Shown here: positions 5,566-7,439 of the stretch, piece after piece | Position numbering within the stretch: the first letter of the stretch is position 1 | Layout of the letters: every line of letters starts with the position of its first letter | Assembly (NCBI GenBank): GCA_021779775.1 | Contig: JAJYAB010000084.1 | Coordinates: forward strand, 1 to 7,439 | Source: Actinomycetes bacterium | GTDB taxonomy: Bacteria; Actinomycetota; Acidimicrobiia; Acidimicrobiales; UBA8190 | Direction of reading: 5' to 3' | Length of the DNA: 7,439 nucleotides | Notes under the pieces: generated by a model | Database searches by the model: none | The model's input: only the letters and a program-made list of their open reading frames with translations | What the model was told of the DNA's origin: nothing | Program-made: the position numbers and the translations under genes

Positions 5566-5583
5566 TAGGTACAGGTGTACCTA
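5566..5583. promoter_or_regulatory. Perfect 18-bp palindrome, DtxR-family-like operator 2
   Basis: TAGGTACA (5566-5573) and TGTACCTA (5576-5583) are perfect 8-bp arms around GG. The TAGGT and ACCTA ends resemble DtxR-family half-sites, but their spacing is one base longer than in the usual 19-bp iron box. Its centre is 20 bp from that of operator 1, about two helix turns, so two dimers could sit on the same face of the DNA. Confidence 0.6.
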
Positions 5584-5620
5584 CTAACTGCCCCGAAGGC
5601 TCCACCGACCAGGAGCCGTG

Positions 5621-5626
5621 AAGGAG
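5621..5626 (+). promoter_or_regulatory. Ribosome binding site of the permease gene
   Basis: AAGGAG lies four bases before the ATG at 5631 and supports that start strongly; it is the best Shine-Dalgarno sequence in the window. Confidence 0.75.
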
Positions 5627-5630
5627 CCGC

Positions 5631-6719
5631 ATGGCTGCCACGCTCGTGATCTTCCTCCGTGAGGGGATCGAGGCCAGCATGATCGTGGCGATCCTGCTCG
5701 CCTACCTCGACCGGATCGGGCAACGCCGGCACTTCGCCGACGTCCTGCTGGGCGTGGGGGCCGCCTTGGCCCTGGCCGCCGCAGGCGGCGTAGCCGCGTA
5801 TTACACGATCCGAACGTACGCCGGCTCGAGCGTCCAGACCATCTTCGAGACGTGCACCTACCTCCTGGCTGCCGCCGTCCTCACCTACATGACGTTCTGG
5901 ATGCGGAACCATGCCCGGACGATCTCCGACGAGCTGCGCGCCAAGACGGACGCCGCCCTCGACGGTGCGGGTGACCTGTCGAAGGGCGCCCGGCGCGGCC
6001 TGGCCCTGATCGCGTTCCAGGCGGTGGGCCGCGAGGGGCTCGAGTCGGCGGTGTTCACCCTGGCCATCATCTTCTCCACCTCGGCGTCAGGCGCCCTGCT
6101 CGGGGCAGGGATCGGCCTGGCAATCGCCATGTGCCTCGCCTTCGCCATCTACCGCCTGGGAAAGCACCTCAACATCGCCCGATTCTTCACCGTGCTGGGC
6201 GCGGTGCTGATGGTGTTCGCCGCCGGACTGCTGGTCGACGCGGTGGAGAACATGCAGCACTTGGGATGGCTGCCGTTCCTCCGCCAGCACCTGTGGGACT
6301 CAGGGCGCGTCCTGTCGGAAGACAGCGCGTTCGGCGACATCATCCACAGCTTCTTCGGATACGTCAGCCGCCCCACACCGCTGGAGCTGTTGGTGTGGGT
6401 GCTGTACGTCGCCGCCGCCGTCGCCAGCTTCCTCGGCTTATGGCGGCGGCGGCCAGTCCCTGCGACCGTGACCCCGCTGGACCCATCCTGGTGGGCTGAC
6501 GGCACCGAGCGACCCACGCCGGGCAAACCGGATCCGGCTGCCAGGCGGCCGACCGCCACCGGGGCGTTGGCCGAGCGCACGACCCCGCCTGCGTGCTCGG
6601 CGGTCACGGCGAGCTCGGTGATCCCGACCGACGGATCGACGTCGAGGGCGACAGTGCCCGGATGGTTGCCGAGAATCCCCAGCGACACGGCCTGCCCGCC
6701 GATGACGCCCCACAGCTGA
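5631..6719 (+). CDS. efeU: FTR1/EfeU-family iron permease with an unusual C-terminal tail
   Basis: The membrane protein carries both hallmark iron-binding motifs of the family: REGIE (residues 10-14) in the first helix and REGLE (134-138) in the fourth. Seven hydrophobic segments can be traced, the last at about 252-271 (LELLVWVLYVAAAVASFLGLW). FTR1 proteins move ferric iron, or iron oxidised at the membrane, into the cytosol; partners are EfeO, EfeB or a multicopper oxidase. None is visible downstream, so it stands alone here. The conserved domain ends near residue 275 (base 6455), close to the family's usual length. The remaining 87 residues are Pro/Thr/Arg-rich and, from about 6540, are simply the antisense of the convergent RskA-like gene. 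The true stop may have been lost by indel: a TGA at 6497-6499 lies in another frame. The AT-rich promoter with two iron-box-like palindromes suggests induction by iron starvation. Confidence 0.9.
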   Translation: MAATLVIFLREGIEASMIVAILLAYLDRIGQRRHFADVLLGVGAALALAAAGGVAAYYTIRTYAGSSVQTIFETCTYLLAAAVLTYMTFWMRNHARTISDELRAKTDAALDGAGDLSKGARRGLALIAFQAVGREGLESAVFTLAIIFSTSASGALLGAGIGLAIAMCLAFAIYRLGKHLNIARFFTVLGAVLMVFAAGLLVDAVENMQHLGWLPFLRQHLWDSGRVLSEDSAFGDIIHSFFGYVSRPTPLELLVWVLYVAAAVASFLGLWRRRPVPATVTPLDPSWWADGTERPTPGKPDPAARRPTATGALAERTTPPACSAVTASSVIPTDGSTSRATVPGWLPRIPSDTACPPMTPHS

Positions 6720-7387
6720 TAGGTCTTCGACGCGGCAAGTGGCACCAGCGCTGCGTTCACGAAGAACGTCGTCCCCGAGGGCAGCACTACCAAGGTCGCC
6801 GCGGCATGGTCCGAGCGGTCGGTCAGCCGTATGCGCTGCGCGGCGAGGTCGAGGGTGGCAGCTTGCGCCGCCTGACTCATCCCGCGCTGCACGCTCGTCT
6901 GGTCCAGGACGTTGATGCGGTGGTTCAACCGGCCGACCTGCACGAGCAGGACGACGATCACAGCGGCCGCCACTGCTACCACGGGTGCACCACCTGAGCG
7001 GACCAGGCGCCGGCGGCGTGCCGGATCCGCCGCCAGCGCACCGGCTGGCACGTCGGATCGGGTACCAGGTCGGCCCCCACCCCAGGATCGGAAGTCCCCG
7101 GCGCTCCGACACACGCCTCGTGACGGGTGAAGGCGCCTCGGGGCACGCTGGCCGCCCGGTGGTCCATCCCCGAGCGGGGCAGCTGGCGGGCGATCTGCCC
7201 CCACAACGCCGCCGGGGCGTCCCCGCCGGCGTTGGCCAGCATGCCAGCCACCTCATGGTGCTCCGCCACCTCCGGCCGTGCAGCGCGGGCAGCCTGTCAG
7301 GTGGGGCTCCACCGGTGCCGCCTCGTCACCGTCCAGTGCGTCGAGCGCATAGGCGCCGAGCAGCTCCTGCACCTGCTCGTGGCTCAC
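6540..7387 (-). pseudogene. RskA-type anti-sigma factor, frameshifted
   Basis: A GTG at 7387 overlaps the sigma stop (GTGA) and begins VSHEQVQELLGAYALDAL, the typical RskA start. The zinc-type motif HLTGCPRC follows. One extra base in the GGCCGG at 7272-7277 then shifts the frame, so translation ends at a TGA at 7253-7255 after 44 residues. The expected continuation (EVAEHHEVAGMLANAGGDAPAA, then LWGQIARQL) is clear in the next frame. Somewhere between about 7190 and 7000 the homology returns to the first frame, with the membrane helix (APVVAVAAAVIVVLLVQVGRL, about 6993-6934) and the outer RskA domain, including TYQLWGV and TAEHAGGVVRSANAPVAVG. So two compensating shifts are needed. No stop follows the normal end; the frame runs on to 6149 opposite the permease gene. 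Either this is a decayed gene or there are two indel errors in the sequence. An ATG at 7399 is in frame but lies inside the sigma gene. Confidence 0.82.
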
Positions 7388-7439
7388 GGCTCGTTCCATA
7401 CAGCCTCCACTCCATGGCGCGCCAGCACCGTCTTCAGCC
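7384..7439 (-). CDS. ECF sigma factor, C-terminal end only
   Basis: The minus strand enters the window in a frame reading LKTVLARHGVEAVWNEP before a TGA at 7386-7384. RLKTVL resembles the end of the region 4 recognition helix of ECF sigma factors (the RIRDGLRRL-type tail), and the stop overlaps the GTG start of an RskA-type anti-sigma gene by four bases. Only 17 residues are visible, so the call rests mainly on this pairing. It would be the cognate sigma factor of the damaged anti-sigma gene. Confidence 0.6.
   Translation of the reverse strand, partial: LKTVLARHGVEAVWNEP

Overview
The window is high-GC DNA, most likely from an actinobacterium. Base composition, RskA-type anti-sigma factors, a 'secreted repeat' lipoprotein and DtxR-like iron boxes point that way. 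Acidimicrobiia-like is my guess from protein style, not something the sequence proves. No phage genes, CRISPR array or obvious defence system is visible.

Layout. (1) 1-866 +: 3' part of a tandem-GAF sensory protein whose start lies outside the window. (2) 886-930: three tandem 15-bp repeats. (3) 986-1720 +: class I SAM-dependent methyltransferase, followed by a perfect 8-bp-stem hairpin. (4) 1848-3933 +: a lipoprotein with duplicated YxFxxD-type repeats, an ECF sigma factor and its zinc-binding transmembrane anti-sigma factor. The last two overlap by GTGA. (5) 3934-4394: no supportable gene. (6) 4395-5067 -: wreck of an IS110-family transposase with two large internal deletions and three frameshifts. 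A 252-base non-coding leader (5068-5319) precedes it, with hairpins and a tandem repeat where IS110 elements encode their bridge RNA. (7) 5320-5395 -: tRNA-Arg(CCT) with an encoded CCA. (8) 5631-6719 +: FTR1/EfeU iron permease behind an AT-rich promoter holding two DtxR/IdeR-like operators. (9) 6540-7439 -: a second sigma/anti-sigma pair, made of the C-terminal end of an ECF sigma factor and an RskA-type anti-sigma gene. That gene is frameshifted after its zinc-binding motif, returns to the first frame, and runs without a stop into the antisense of the permease gene.

How the parts may work together. Region 4 looks like one envelope-stress or envelope-maintenance module: the anti-sigma factor holds the sigma factor at the membrane, and the lipoprotein is a plausible target or sensor partner. 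The permease is probably an iron-starvation gene controlled on its own. The second sigma system may be unrestrained if the frameshift is real. The IS110 remnant beside the tRNA 3' end marks an old insertion hot spot. The points most worth following are the doubled iron operator, the broken anti-sigma gene, the convergent overlap, and the possible fossil bridge RNA.
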